DNA of 64,000 bases from PALSA-1006 sp964532405 (GTDB lineage: Bacteria; Pseudomonadota; Gammaproteobacteria; Burkholderiales; Gallionellaceae), in assembly GCA_964532405.1 (NCBI GenBank), contig CAZHIC010000006.1:23567-87566 (forward strand), in the 5' to 3' direction. Below are positions 49,757 to 58,637 of this stretch, one piece after another. The notes below the pieces were generated by a model that saw only the letters and a program-made list of their open reading frames with translations, was not told the DNA's origin and did not search any database. The translations under genes were made by a program, and so were the position numbers. Positions within the stretch are counted from its first letter, which is position 1. Each line of letters starts with the position of its first letter.

Positions 49757-50562
49757 CCTGCGCGCAACCGGGCGATGAGCGGTGCCGTGTCGGGACGCAC
49801 TTCGCGCCATTTGAAAAACGCCTCTGCCGCCTGCTCGACCAGCATACCCAGCCCGTCGGCAAGCTGCGCGGCACCCTGTTCTGCGGCGAATTTCAGGAAC
49901 GGCGTCTGCTTGCCGTACATCATGTCGTAAGCCAGAGCCTGCGGCGCAAACAGCCCGTCCGGCAACGGCGGCAACTCGTCCGCCAGACTGCTCGATGTCG
50001 CATTGACGACCACGTCGAAAGACTTGCCCGCGAGTGCTGCATAGCTGCTGGCGATCACCGTGCCGTAAGGCGCAAATTCCGACACCATCTGCTGCGCCTT
50101 CTCCAGTGTGCGATTGGCGACGGTGATAGTCACGCCCGCATTAAACAGCTGCCAGATCACTCCGTGTGCCGCGCCGCCCGCCCCCATCAACAGCACTTTC
50201 TTGAACAGCAATTTGCACCTCAGGTTTTGCTCGATGTCGGTGAGCAACCCCGCACCGTCGGTGTTGTCGCCGAAGATCGCGCCGTCCCGAAAAAACAAAG
50301 TATTCACCGCCTGTGCCGCCTGCGCGCGTCCGCTGAGTTGCTGGCATAGTTTGAACGCTTCGAATTTGAACGGCACGGTGACATTGCAGCCCTTATAGCC
50401 TTCGCTCATCAGCCGTTCGATGGTGGACTTGAAACCGTCCAGCGGTGCTTCGATAGCCTCGTAAGACATATCCTGATGCGTCTGCGCAGCGAAAGCCTGG
50501 TGAATCAGCGGGGACTTGCTGTGCGAGACGGGGTGGCCTATTACGGCATATCGGTCAGTCAT
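49753..50562 (-). CDS. aroE: shikimate dehydrogenase
   Basis: NADPH-dependent reduction of 3-dehydroshikimate. It has 269 residues: substrate loop HSKSPLIHQAF, NVTVPFK with the catalytic Lys, DNTDGAGLL, and a Rossmann glycine loop LLMGAGGAAHG followed by NRTLEKA. It is translationally coupled to mtgA by an ATGA overlap. Confidence 0.96.
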   Translation of the reverse strand: MTDRYAVIGHPVSHSKSPLIHQAFAAQTHQDMSYEAIEAPLDGFKSTIERLMSEGYKGCNVTVPFKFEAFKLCQQLSGRAQAAQAVNTLFFRDGAIFGDNTDGAGLLTDIEQNLRCKLLFKKVLLMGAGGAAHGVIWQLFNAGVTITVANRTLEKAQQMVSEFAPYGTVIASSYAALAGKSFDVVVNATSSSLADELPPLPDGLFAPQALAYDMMYGKQTPFLKFAAEQGAAQLADGLGMLVEQAAEAFFKWREVRPDTAPLIARLRAG

Positions 50563-50613
50563 GGGTCGGGATTCTTAATGGTGGCGCGCCTTATGCGGCG
50601 GCGGATTATAACG

Positions 50614-51360
50614 TTAAACAGCGCGCCGCTTGAGCAGCACGGGCGCACCAACCAACACCATCATCCACACGATAGCCGCGCCTGCGGGCAGATCGAACCA
50701 CACCGAGAGCAGCAATCCCAGCAGATAGCCCGCGACGCCGATCACATAGGCGACTGGCATACGCCAGTGCTTGAGTTTGTGCGTCGCCAGCGCCGGAACG
50801 ATGAGGCTGGCAAACACGAGATAGATGCCGACCAGCTGCACCGAAGCGGTGACGGCAAGGGCAAACAAGGCATAGAAGCCGAGGCCGCCGAGGCGCTGGC
50901 GGAATACGCGCCACGACACCAACAGGGCCGCAGTGATGAGCGCGGTGACGATGAGCTGGCTGTCGCTCACCCACAAGATCTGCCCCACCAGCAAATCTTT
51001 CAGATGCTCTCCGGCGTGCACATCGCGGCTCATCAGCAGAATTCCTCCAGTGGCTGCGAGGACGAACAATAGCCCGATGACGGCCTCTTGCACTTCGGCC
51101 AAGCAGCGCTCGGCATAAGCCAGCAACGCGGCGCCGAGCAAGGCACTCAGCGCCGCCGTGCATTGCACCGCAAGCGGGTAAGCAGTGAAATCAAGCAGCC
51201 CGGCGATGATGACACCCAGACCGGCGATCTGCGCCACGGCTAGATCGGCGAAGATGATGCCGCGCTGCAACACCTTCATGCCCAGCGGCACATGCGTGGC
51301 CAGCACGAGCAGCCCCGCGACGAAGGCGGGGATAAGGATACTGAGGTCGATAGAGTCCAT
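50614..51360 (-). CDS. znuB: zinc/manganese ABC transporter permease (ZnuB-like)
   Basis: 248-residue membrane protein with about eight helices and the ABC-3 family pattern (FVAGLLVLATHVPLGMKVLQRG at the start, QLVGIYLVFASLIVPALA in the middle). It belongs with the ZnuA-like gene upstream on the same strand. No ABC ATPase gene lies in this cluster, although one is needed for transport. Confidence 0.9.
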   Translation of the reverse strand: MDSIDLSILIPAFVAGLLVLATHVPLGMKVLQRGIIFADLAVAQIAGLGVIIAGLLDFTAYPLAVQCTAALSALLGAALLAYAERCLAEVQEAVIGLLFVLAATGGILLMSRDVHAGEHLKDLLVGQILWVSDSQLIVTALITAALLVSWRVFRQRLGGLGFYALFALAVTASVQLVGIYLVFASLIVPALATHKLKHWRMPVAYVIGVAGYLLGLLLSVWFDLPAGAAIVWMMVLVGAPVLLKRRAV

Positions 51361-51382
51361 AATTTTTTCCTGAGTAACGGCG

Positions 51383-51517
51383 TTTTGTCCGCAGATTACG
51401 CAGATTCACGCAGATTTAAATTCGATAACGAACAACAAATCGCACCTTGAGATTGAACACTTGTCATTTGAAACGTCTTACTTAATCTTGCGTAATCTGT
51501 GTAATCTGCGGACAAAA
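51383..51517. repeat. inverted repeat, family B, between znuB and znuA
   Basis: TTTTGTCCGCAGATTACGCAGATT-type arm at 51383-51406 and its inverted copy at 51494-51517 match with one mismatch in 24. The interior (about 87 bp) shows no gene. It has the same core as 6677-6752. Confidence 0.9.
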
Positions 51518-51533
51518 GCTTTTGATTTACGTT

Positions 51534-52430
51534 TTATTTTTGCCCTGCCAACAATCTTGCCACCGTATCATCAAAAAAACTGAACAAATCTTTCGCCCCC
51601 TCGGAGCCGCCCACGCTGAACGGCAATACCACCGCCGCTATGTGCGCGCGTTCGGCGATCCACTCGGACGGTTTCGGATTTTGATAAGCCGCGCGAATCA
51701 CCATCTGCGCCGGATGCTGGCGCAAGGTGGCGACTACCTGCGCCAGATGCGAGGCGCTGGGCTCCATGCCGGGCTTGGGTTCGAGCGAGGCGACTTCTTG
51801 CAGCCCCAACCAGGCGCTCAAATACGGAAACGCTTTGTGCTGCACCACGATGCTCGCCCCTTTTAGCGGCGCGGCTTGTTGCTGCCAACGCTGCAATGCG
51901 GCTTGCCACTTCTGCGTGAAAGTTTGCAGACGCGCGGCGTAGAACGCGGCGTTGGCCGCATCGAGTTCACTCAAGCGCGCCGACAAAGCGCGCGCAATCG
52001 CCGGATAGCCCGGTGCGCCGAGCTGGATGTGCGGATTACCCGCAGCATGCACATCGCCATCGGCGCGATCCAGATGCGTCGGCACTTCCAGCATGGTGAC
52101 GTAGTGCGACGCCTCAAAGTAACCGGGCTGGCCGGGCGCGACATCCGCGTTGGCGGATTCGCGCAACACGACGGGCAACCACGCGATTTCCAATTCAGCT
52201 CCGGTGCAAATCACGAGCTGCGCGCGACGCGCCTTGGCGATCAGGCTGGGACGCGCTTCGACGCGATGCGGGTCTTGCAGCGCATTGGTGGCGGCATAGA
52301 TGCTGGCTTTATCGCCCGCGAGTTCTTGCGCCAGTGCGGCCCATTCCGGCTCGCAGGCGAAGATATTAAGTGCTGCGTACACGTTGCCGCTGAGCAGCAA
52401 CAGCAATGAGGCTACGAATATTTTTTTCAT
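51534..52430 (-). CDS. znuA: periplasmic zinc-binding protein (ZnuA-like, cluster A-I)
   Basis: 298 residues from ATG 52430: Sec signal peptide (1-19, ending VYA), then a cluster A-I metal-binding protein with His ligands in QDPHRVEARPS, GNPHIQLG and VQHKAFPYLS. The His-rich loop of E. coli ZnuA is short here (HLDRADGDVHAAGNPH). It should capture zinc (or manganese) and deliver it to the permease encoded 173 bp downstream. Confidence 0.9.
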   Translation of the reverse strand: MKKIFVASLLLLLSGNVYAALNIFACEPEWAALAQELAGDKASIYAATNALQDPHRVEARPSLIAKARRAQLVICTGAELEIAWLPVVLRESANADVAPGQPGYFEASHYVTMLEVPTHLDRADGDVHAAGNPHIQLGAPGYPAIARALSARLSELDAANAAFYAARLQTFTQKWQAALQRWQQQAAPLKGASIVVQHKAFPYLSAWLGLQEVASLEPKPGMEPSASHLAQVVATLRQHPAQMVIRAAYQNPKPSEWIAERAHIAAVVLPFSVGGSEGAKDLFSFFDDTVARLLAGQK

Positions 52431-52567
52431 GGTGTTTCCTTTAACTAGTTTTGGAGTGCGCATAAGCAGCGACTTAGCTGTCGTCTTTTGACAGCCTGGC
52501 CGAATGGCCAGTAGCTATATCAGACATGTCTGCGCTTTTAGGCGGCGACGCGTCGCCGCACTTCATA

Positions 52568-53788
52568 TCAAAATTGATGTGCGCCATGTGCGCCTAGGCT
52601 CATGATGTATTGCACGAAGAACTGGTTGTCGGCCAAATCTTGGCGCGAGCTATCGCGTGCCAGTTGCACGCGCAGACGCGAAAATTCACTCGGGCTGTAG
52701 TCCAGCATCAGTGTGGTGCGGGTCGGGTTGTATGCGTAATCGCTGATGACCTTCAGCGCGTTCGCCGCACCCACCTGTGCGATACCCGGATCGAGCTGGT
52801 CATAACGCAAACCGCTGCGCCAGCGCGGCATGAACTGAACCACGCTTTGCACATACCAGCCGCTCTGCGTCACGCTGAAGCCATCTGGTGCATTCGGAAC
52901 GACCGCTGCCGTGTTGTAAGTTAACTCGCCGCTTTCCTTGCGCCGAAAATACTCGCCTTGCAGTTTCGCGTAGCGCTCGCTGATGTTGCCATTGCGGGCG
53001 TATTTCCACACGAAATCCAGCCCGGCAGTCTGACTGTCGCCGCTAAAACTGTTGCTGACGCCGCCTGCGCTACCGGGCAGATTAGGCACGGCAGCACTAA
53101 GCGCATTGACGCGCCGGGTCTGATGCAGTGATGCGCCGACGCGCCAACTATGATCGGTGCCGATATCGTCGCCGATGTGCGCAAACAACACACCCGCACC
53201 GGAACCGTTCTTGGGTGTGTCGCTGCCGGGGAAGCCGCGACCTTTACCCATTTCGCCACCCACTTCGACGAACATCTCGGTCGGTGCCAACCACTTGAGT
53301 TGCACGCCATCCTCGCCCAATTGGTTGTTCCAGAGCACTGCATACACCAGCGGCTGATCGACAAAATCCCATGCGTGGGCGTGCTGCTCGTTGAGATAGC
53401 CCAATCCTGAAAAGAACCGTCCGAATTTCAGATTGAGTCCGTCGCCCAGTGAAGTGGTTTGCACGAAGGCGTTCTCCACGCTGATCCCACCCGCTGGCGC
53501 CAGAGAAAACGTGGCGACGCCACGATACTCGGGATCAATGTTGGCGGAGATGCCCATCTCGGATTCGCCCAGATTAAATCCTTGCTCGTGCGCCGGATTG
53601 GGGTTCATGGCGAAGCCGGTGGCGGGAGTCGCTGGGTCGCGCTGCAAGTTGCCATAGGTACCGGACAGGATGAGCGAAAAGGCGGGATTGAGAGCCGCCT
53701 CGTTGTTGCCGCTACTTGCAGCATGGGCAAACGTGGCATGGCACAACAGCACGGCGATAGCCGTGCGCATATAACTATTTTTGAGCAT
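52568..53788 (-). CDS. outer-membrane porin-like protein of the zinc cluster
   Basis: 406 residues: signal peptide (about 1-23, ending HAA), then repeated barrel strands (FGRFFSGLGYLNEQHAHAWD, SWRVGASLHQTRR, RWRSGLRYDQLDPGIAQ) and a terminal Phe (HGAHQF). It resembles the phosphate-selective/uncharacterised porin families rather than a TonB receptor. Position upstream of znuA on the same strand suggests entry of a metal or chelate, an inference. Confidence 0.75.
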   Translation of the reverse strand: MLKNSYMRTAIAVLLCHATFAHAASSGNNEAALNPAFSLILSGTYGNLQRDPATPATGFAMNPNPAHEQGFNLGESEMGISANIDPEYRGVATFSLAPAGGISVENAFVQTTSLGDGLNLKFGRFFSGLGYLNEQHAHAWDFVDQPLVYAVLWNNQLGEDGVQLKWLAPTEMFVEVGGEMGKGRGFPGSDTPKNGSGAGVLFAHIGDDIGTDHSWRVGASLHQTRRVNALSAAVPNLPGSAGGVSNSFSGDSQTAGLDFVWKYARNGNISERYAKLQGEYFRRKESGELTYNTAAVVPNAPDGFSVTQSGWYVQSVVQFMPRWRSGLRYDQLDPGIAQVGAANALKVISDYAYNPTRTTLMLDYSPSEFSRLRVQLARDSSRQDLADNQFFVQYIMSLGAHGAHQF

Positions 53789-53850
53789 ATATCACTCCGT
53801 AAAAATAACCACAAAACCCGCCCTTCACGGGGCGGGGACGATGATTGAGC

Positions 53851-54156
53851 TTATGCGGAGTAAGGCGGGGCGCGCGCCGCGAAAGCGGTGAACGCAAAGG
53901 AATGAGATGCGGCGAAAGATGCTGAAATGTAAGAAAATTCTTGTTCGACTGGCGCAAAGAAAACGGGGTTACTGCCGATGGCACTACCAATCTGCGCGTA
54001 AACCGCGCACAAGTCGCACGGCTTGTCGTGCGGCAGCGACTGATCCTGCGTTTGCTCCGCCATGGCGTGATGCAAGGCATGCACGACACCGCCTTGCTGC
54101 GCGAACAGCAAAGCAAAAGCGAATAGCAGCGGATAAAAAATTCTGGTTAATCTCAT
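53851..54156 (-). CDS. DUF2946-like small exported protein
   Basis: 101 residues from ATG 54156: an N-terminal hydrophobic stretch (1-24), the His-rich segment HALHHAM, a CDLC pair (C-x2-C) and an aromatic Ala-rich tail. This fits the DUF2946 family, often found beside metal-uptake genes. The His and Cys residues suggest metal binding. It is the first gene of the minus-strand zinc cluster. Confidence 0.65.
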   Translation of the reverse strand: MRLTRIFYPLLFAFALLFAQQGGVVHALHHAMAEQTQDQSLPHDKPCDLCAVYAQIGSAIGSNPVFFAPVEQEFSYISASFAASHSFAFTAFAARAPPYSA

Positions 54157-54347
54157 AACGGGCGGCACTCTAACACAGCGCACGCTGAAGGTAAAAGTGG
54201 CGTTCCGGTGGTTGGCGCTGCCCCCTATTATGAATCGCTGAAAATTTATTTTCCGACAACCCTAAAGTTCGCCCAAAGCTTGCCGATAGCAACATTACCA
54301 ACCGCCGTAAATTGTGCTCTATCCATAATTCATCGAAAGGCCGCATC

Positions 54348-54548
54348 ATGGAAATCAACTCAGGTCATTCAAACGTGCAAATAGCTATTGCCGTTCAGCC
54401 ACAAAACAAGCCTGCGCGCGCGCAGGAAGTGGACTATGTCAGCGACAATAACGGCGGTGTTTTCAGTGCATCAGCACAAACTGAACCCGGCTCCTCCATC
54501 AATACCAGCGGCCAAGAAGTCGGCAACCTCATCAACACATGGGCCTGA
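54348..54548 (+). CDS. 66-aa protein upstream of flaG
   Basis: Small hydrophilic protein, from ATG 54348 preceded by AAAGG eight bases upstream. It has no signal or membrane helix, and I do not recognise a family. The sequence is rich in Asn, Ser and Gln (SDNNGG, SASAQTEPGSSINTSGQE) and ends LINTWA. It lies 28 bp before the FlaG-like gene, so the two may be cotranscribed. Confidence 0.55.
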   Translation: MEINSGHSNVQIAIAVQPQNKPARAQEVDYVSDNNGGVFSASAQTEPGSSINTSGQEVGNLINTWA

Positions 54549-54576
54549 TGCCAGCCGTTAGCAGGAAAGGTTAAAC

Positions 54577-54963
54577 ATGACCATTTCTTTCATTGCCACA
54601 AGATCAGCGGCTACCGCCCAGAGCGACAGCACACGGCTTCTTGTGCAAGCCCCCCCCGCAACTTCAAGTTCCGTCGCTCAAAAATCGATGCCCGCAGAAT
54701 CGGATGCCGTCACTCAAGCCCCATCGCCCGAACGCGTCGAACAAGCGATCCGGCAAGTGAACGAGACTTTTACCCAAAAGGGACAGAATCTGTACGCCTC
54801 GATTGAACGAGACAAGTCTACCGGCATCAATGTGGTCAAAGTGTTGGATAAAGTCACCAACGAGGTCATCAGCCAATTCCCGTCAAAAGAAATCATCGCC
54901 ATAGCTGAAGCGATTGACCAGGCCCAAGAAGACAAAGGGCATCTGATAAACATCAGTGCATAA
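54577..54963 (+). CDS. FlaG family protein
   Basis: 128 residues: low-complexity N-terminal 50 residues (Ala/Ser/Pro-rich), then a FlaG domain with the signature STGINVVKVLDKVTNEVISQFPSKEII, near the C-terminus. FlaG proteins affect flagellar filament length, yet no flagellar gene is in the window. GGAAAGG lies upstream of ATG 54577. Confidence 0.78.
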   Translation: MTISFIATRSAATAQSDSTRLLVQAPPATSSSVAQKSMPAESDAVTQAPSPERVEQAIRQVNETFTQKGQNLYASIERDKSTGINVVKVLDKVTNEVISQFPSKEIIAIAEAIDQAQEDKGHLINISA

Positions 54964-55184
54964 ACCTAAAAACGGCAATTGGTCAACGAAAAACACGAAA
55001 TAAAACAATCGGCTGGACTGGTTCGGCGACTCACCCATAGGGTTGAATTTCGTAGCATGGCGTTCTTTGAATTTGTTCGTGTTTTTGCGAGCTTCGCCTT
55101 GCGGCGAAATGCCTGCTTAAACCGCTTCGTGACTTTCGTAGACAACTGCTTTTTCTAGCTTCATTCCGTGCTTATCGGGCTGCA
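54964..55184. other. non-coding spacer with short inverted sequences
   Basis: I see no gene. The stretch has ACGAAAAACACGAA-like (54988 region) and TTCGTGTTTTTGCGAG-like (55076 region) segments facing each other, and GCTTCGCCTTGCGGCGAAATGC, a short palindrome. It leads into the MITE-like element. Confidence 0.4.
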
Positions 55185-55290
55185 TTAAACCCAGATAATC
55201 CATTAGAAAATGTAGCCCACTTCCCCCTTTTGCAAAGGGGGAATGTCGCTTCGTAGCACAGTCTGGCTCTAATGGATTTTCTGGGTTAAA
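55185..55290. repeat. MITE-like palindromic element (106 bp)
   Basis: 23-bp terminal arms (starting TTAAACCCAGATAATCC and ending GGATTTTCTGGGTTAAA) match at 21 of 23 positions. The centre contains CCCCCTTTTGCAAAGGGGG. There is no coding capacity, and no clear target duplication could be read. Confidence 0.65.
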
Positions 55291-55345
55291 CGATTGGCCG
55301 ACGATGGCTTTGTAAGATGCGCACTCTAAATTTCAACAACTGCCT

Positions 55346-55654
55346 ATGCTGAATAGTCACGATCTGCCTAACTTTATTAGCTGGGCGTGCGCGAAATCTA
55401 AGTGGATGAACATCGGTAAATTTGAGGCAACCGCCCCTTTCGGCGTGGAAAGCATTCAACTCATGGCGAGTAAAGATGATCCGGTGAGCCGCCTGCCTCA
55501 GCAGCAGCTGGATAAAAAGACCGAGCTGGAAGTTATTTCAACCAGCACCAAAGAAGGTGTCACTAAAACCCGTGCGCTCAAATGCAAAGAAGATAAAGCG
55601 TATCAGGCAGAGACGGTGTTGATGTTTACAACGATGGCAAAAACCAACGAGTAG
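55346..55654 (+). CDS. DUF4384-like C-terminal fragment
   Basis: 102 residues. The segment FEATAPFGVESIQLMASKDDP resembles the DUF4384 domain tail (PFG.E.I..lAS). Complete proteins with this domain are several hundred residues long with a caspase-like or other N-terminal part, which is absent here. No ribosome-binding site precedes ATG 55346. It is probably a decayed fragment next to the MITE-like element; a small intact gene cannot be excluded. Confidence 0.4.
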   Translation: MLNSHDLPNFISWACAKSKWMNIGKFEATAPFGVESIQLMASKDDPVSRLPQQQLDKKTELEVISTSTKEGVTKTRALKCKEDKAYQAETVLMFTTMAKTNE

Positions 55655-55781
55655 CGCATATGCAATCGCTACTCAGCTCATATTCGATACCCCTGCTAGG
55701 GGAGCATGATGAACGATTTATGGCGACGCTATAAATCTGAAAACTGACTCAGGAAAAAGCTGCCGCATAACGAATTTCGCT

Positions 55782-57242
55782 TTATCTTTGCCAAAAACGC
55801 GGGGTGAACAAAATCAGAAAAGTGAATATCTCCAGTCGGCCTACCAGCATGGCCAACGTGCATACCCAGGTTTGAAAGTCCGTCAGACCGGAATAATTAC
55901 CCGCCGGCCCTACCGCATTCAATCCCGGCCCCGCATTGTTGATGCACGCGATGATGGCGGAGAACGCCGAAATGAAATCCAGCCCGCTGATGAGCAGCAC
56001 GAAGGTCAACGTGGCAACCGTCATGAAATACAAAAAGATGAATCCCAGTACAGAGAACACGATGTTGTTCGGCACAACGCTGCCGCCGATCTTCATCGGA
56101 TTGACTGCCGCAGGGTGCAGCAACTTGAGGAATTCGCGCCCGGCCTGTTTGAACAGGATCATCGTGCGCACCATTTTGATGCCGCCACCCGTCGAACCCG
56201 AGCTTGCGGAAACGCTGCTCAAGAACAGCATCCACATCGGCGCGAAAATCGGCCACTGGTTGAAATCGACGCTGGCGAAACCGCAATCGGTCGCCACCGA
56301 GACGAGGTTGAAACTGGCATGCCGCAACGCCGTCCAGAAATCGGCGTACGTTCCTTTCCACCACAGAAAGAACCCGACTCCGAAGCAACTGGCGACAACC
56401 ACGCCCACCGTCGCGAGCCCTTCCGTGTCTTGCCAATACACGCGCAGAGTCCTGCCGCGCACCGCCAGAAAATGGGTGGCGAAGTTCATCGCCGCCAGCA
56501 ACATAAAGACGATCAATATGAATTCGATGAGGGGAGAATTGAAATAGCCGACGCTGGCATCGTGCGTGGAAAATCCCCCCAAACCCATCGTCGCAAAGGC
56601 ATGACAGATCGCGTCCAACCAATTCATCCCCGCCAGTTTGAGCAGCAGAATGCACGCCAGCGTGATCATGCAATAGACCAGCCACAGATTGCGCGCCGTT
56701 TCGGTGATGCGCGGTGTCAGTGCGGAATCCTTCATCGGCCCGGGCGTTTCGGCCTTGAACAATTGCCGTCCACCGATACCGAGCAGCGGCAAGATCGCCA
56801 CCGCCAGCACGATGATGCCCATGCCGCCCAACCAGTTCAGCTCGTGGCGCCACAGGTTGATCGAAGGCGACAGATTGTCCAGACCCGTCAATACGGTGGC
56901 ACCGGTCGTGGATAGCCCGGACATGGTTTCAAAATAGGCGTCGGTAAAAGAAAGCCCGTCAATGACCAGCAACAGCGGCAAAGTGGCGAAGGCAGGCATC
57001 GCTGTCCACATCCCCACCACCAGCAAATAACCGTGGCGGATCGACAACTCGCCCTTGTAACGGCGCGATAACATCCACAGCAACACCCCTGCCGAAAATG
57101 TCCACACCATGGCCAGCAAAAAATCCCACAGCACTGAATATTCGGCATAGATCAACGCGCTGGCGATCGGCATGACGTAAGCGATGCTGAAGACCACCAA
57201 CAACAGCCCCAGAGCGTGGACGACAGTAAGGATGCGTTTCAT
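55782..57242 (-). CDS. trkH: Trk-type potassium uptake membrane protein
   Basis: 486-residue potassium channel-like subunit of the Trk/Ktr system, with the pore-loop repeats containing the Gly filter residues (SGLSTTGATVLTG, FATMGLGGFSTHD, ATDCGFASVDF, INNAGPGLN). It works with TrkA on the cytoplasmic side. The start overlaps the trkA stop (TAATG). Confidence 0.93.
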   Translation of the reverse strand: MKRILTVVHALGLLLVVFSIAYVMPIASALIYAEYSVLWDFLLAMVWTFSAGVLLWMLSRRYKGELSIRHGYLLVVGMWTAMPAFATLPLLLVIDGLSFTDAYFETMSGLSTTGATVLTGLDNLSPSINLWRHELNWLGGMGIIVLAVAILPLLGIGGRQLFKAETPGPMKDSALTPRITETARNLWLVYCMITLACILLLKLAGMNWLDAICHAFATMGLGGFSTHDASVGYFNSPLIEFILIVFMLLAAMNFATHFLAVRGRTLRVYWQDTEGLATVGVVVASCFGVGFFLWWKGTYADFWTALRHASFNLVSVATDCGFASVDFNQWPIFAPMWMLFLSSVSASSGSTGGGIKMVRTMILFKQAGREFLKLLHPAAVNPMKIGGSVVPNNIVFSVLGFIFLYFMTVATLTFVLLISGLDFISAFSAIIACINNAGPGLNAVGPAGNYSGLTDFQTWVCTLAMLVGRLEIFTFLILFTPRFWQR

Positions 57243-58615
57243 TAGAAGAACCCGATGCTCACTTGGAACAGCTTTTCGACTTTGCTGATCATCTTCTTGT
57301 TGATGACGAAAACGATGACGTGATCTTCCGATTCGATCAAGCGGTCATGATGCCCCATGATGACTTCGCCGTTGCGCACGATCGCGCCGATGGTCGCGCC
57401 CTTGGGCAGATCGATCTCGTCAAGGCGGCGTCCGACCACGCGCGAGGACTGGCGATCACCATGCGCCACCAACTCCAGCGCTTCCGCCGCTCCGCGCCGC
57501 AAGGAATGCACAGCCGCCACATCGCCCTGGCGCACATACGCCAATAGCGAACCGATGGTGACGTGCGCCGGAGATAGCGCGATGTCGATCTTGCCGCCCT
57601 GCACCAGACCCACATAGGCGCTGCGGTTGATGAGTGAAATCACTTTGCGCGCACCGGCTTTTTTCGCCAGCAACGAGGACATGATGTTGTTTTCATCATC
57701 GTTGGTGAGCGCGCAAAATACGTCGACGTCCCCTACGCGCTCCACCTCCAGCAAATTTTCATCCGTACCGTCACCGTGCAACACCAGCGCCTTGGTCAGC
57801 TCCCCCGCCAATTGCTCGCAGGCTTTCTTATTAAACTCGACGAGCTTGACCTGATAGTCATGCTCCAGCGACAAAGCCAGACGCCGCCCGATGTTGCCGC
57901 CGCCCACGATCATCACGCGCTGGGCGGGTTTATCCATGCGCCGCAATTCTTTCATGATGCTGCGGATGTTTTCGCTCGCGGCGATAAAAAAGATCTCATC
58001 GCCGTCCTCTATCATGGTGCTGCCTTCCGGGCTGATGGGGCGGTCATGACGGAAGATCGCCGCCACGCGCGTATCGACCTGCGGCATGTGGGTGCGTAAA
58101 TATTTCAGCTCGCGCCCGACCAGCGGCCCGCCCTCGAACGCGCGCACCGCCACCAGCGAGACTTTCCCGCCCGCGAATTCCAACACTTGCAAGGCTTCCG
58201 GAAATTCGATGAGCTTGCGGATGTAGTCGGTGAGGATCTGTTCCGGACAGATAGAGAAATCCACGCAGAAGTTGTCTTTGGAAAAAATCTCGGGATGGGC
58301 CAGATAATCGGCAGAGCGGATACGGGCGATACGTGTCGGCGTGTTAAACAAACTTGCGGCTAATTTGCACGCCACCATGTTCACTTCGTCGCTTTGCGTC
58401 ACCGCCAGCAGCATATCCGCATCGGCAAGTCCCGCCTGCTTTAACACACTGGGATGCGAGGCATTGCCCACCAGAGTGCGCAGATCGAGACGATTTTGCA
58501 GCGCGGCCAACTTCGCCCCGTCGATATCCACCACCGTGATGTCATTGGCCTCGCTAACCAGACTCTCCGCCACCGTCGAGCCGACTTGCCCGGCCCCCAA
58601 GATCAAAATTTTCAC
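57242..58615 (-). CDS. trkA: Trk potassium system NAD-binding regulator TrkA
   Basis: 457 residues with two RCK units: Rossmann glycine motif GAGQVGSTVAESL at the start and GGGNIGRRLALSL in the middle, each followed by an RCK-C domain. It gates TrkH in response to nucleotides. It is cotranscribed with trkH through a one-base overlap and lies 22 bp downstream of the inositol monophosphatase gene. Confidence 0.95.
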   Translation of the reverse strand: MKILILGAGQVGSTVAESLVSEANDITVVDIDGAKLAALQNRLDLRTLVGNASHPSVLKQAGLADADMLLAVTQSDEVNMVACKLAASLFNTPTRIARIRSADYLAHPEIFSKDNFCVDFSICPEQILTDYIRKLIEFPEALQVLEFAGGKVSLVAVRAFEGGPLVGRELKYLRTHMPQVDTRVAAIFRHDRPISPEGSTMIEDGDEIFFIAASENIRSIMKELRRMDKPAQRVMIVGGGNIGRRLALSLEHDYQVKLVEFNKKACEQLAGELTKALVLHGDGTDENLLEVERVGDVDVFCALTNDDENNIMSSLLAKKAGARKVISLINRSAYVGLVQGGKIDIALSPAHVTIGSLLAYVRQGDVAAVHSLRRGAAEALELVAHGDRQSSRVVGRRLDEIDLPKGATIGAIVRNGEVIMGHHDRLIESEDHVIVFVINKKMISKVEKLFQVSIGFF

Positions 58616-58637
58616 TTCGCCCCCTTTGCTGTCTGCC

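Noticed and set aside
55788..56915. Long plus-strand open frame of 375 codons
   Set aside because: It is the complement of trkH, with Arg/His/Gln-rich shadow composition and no recognisable domain.
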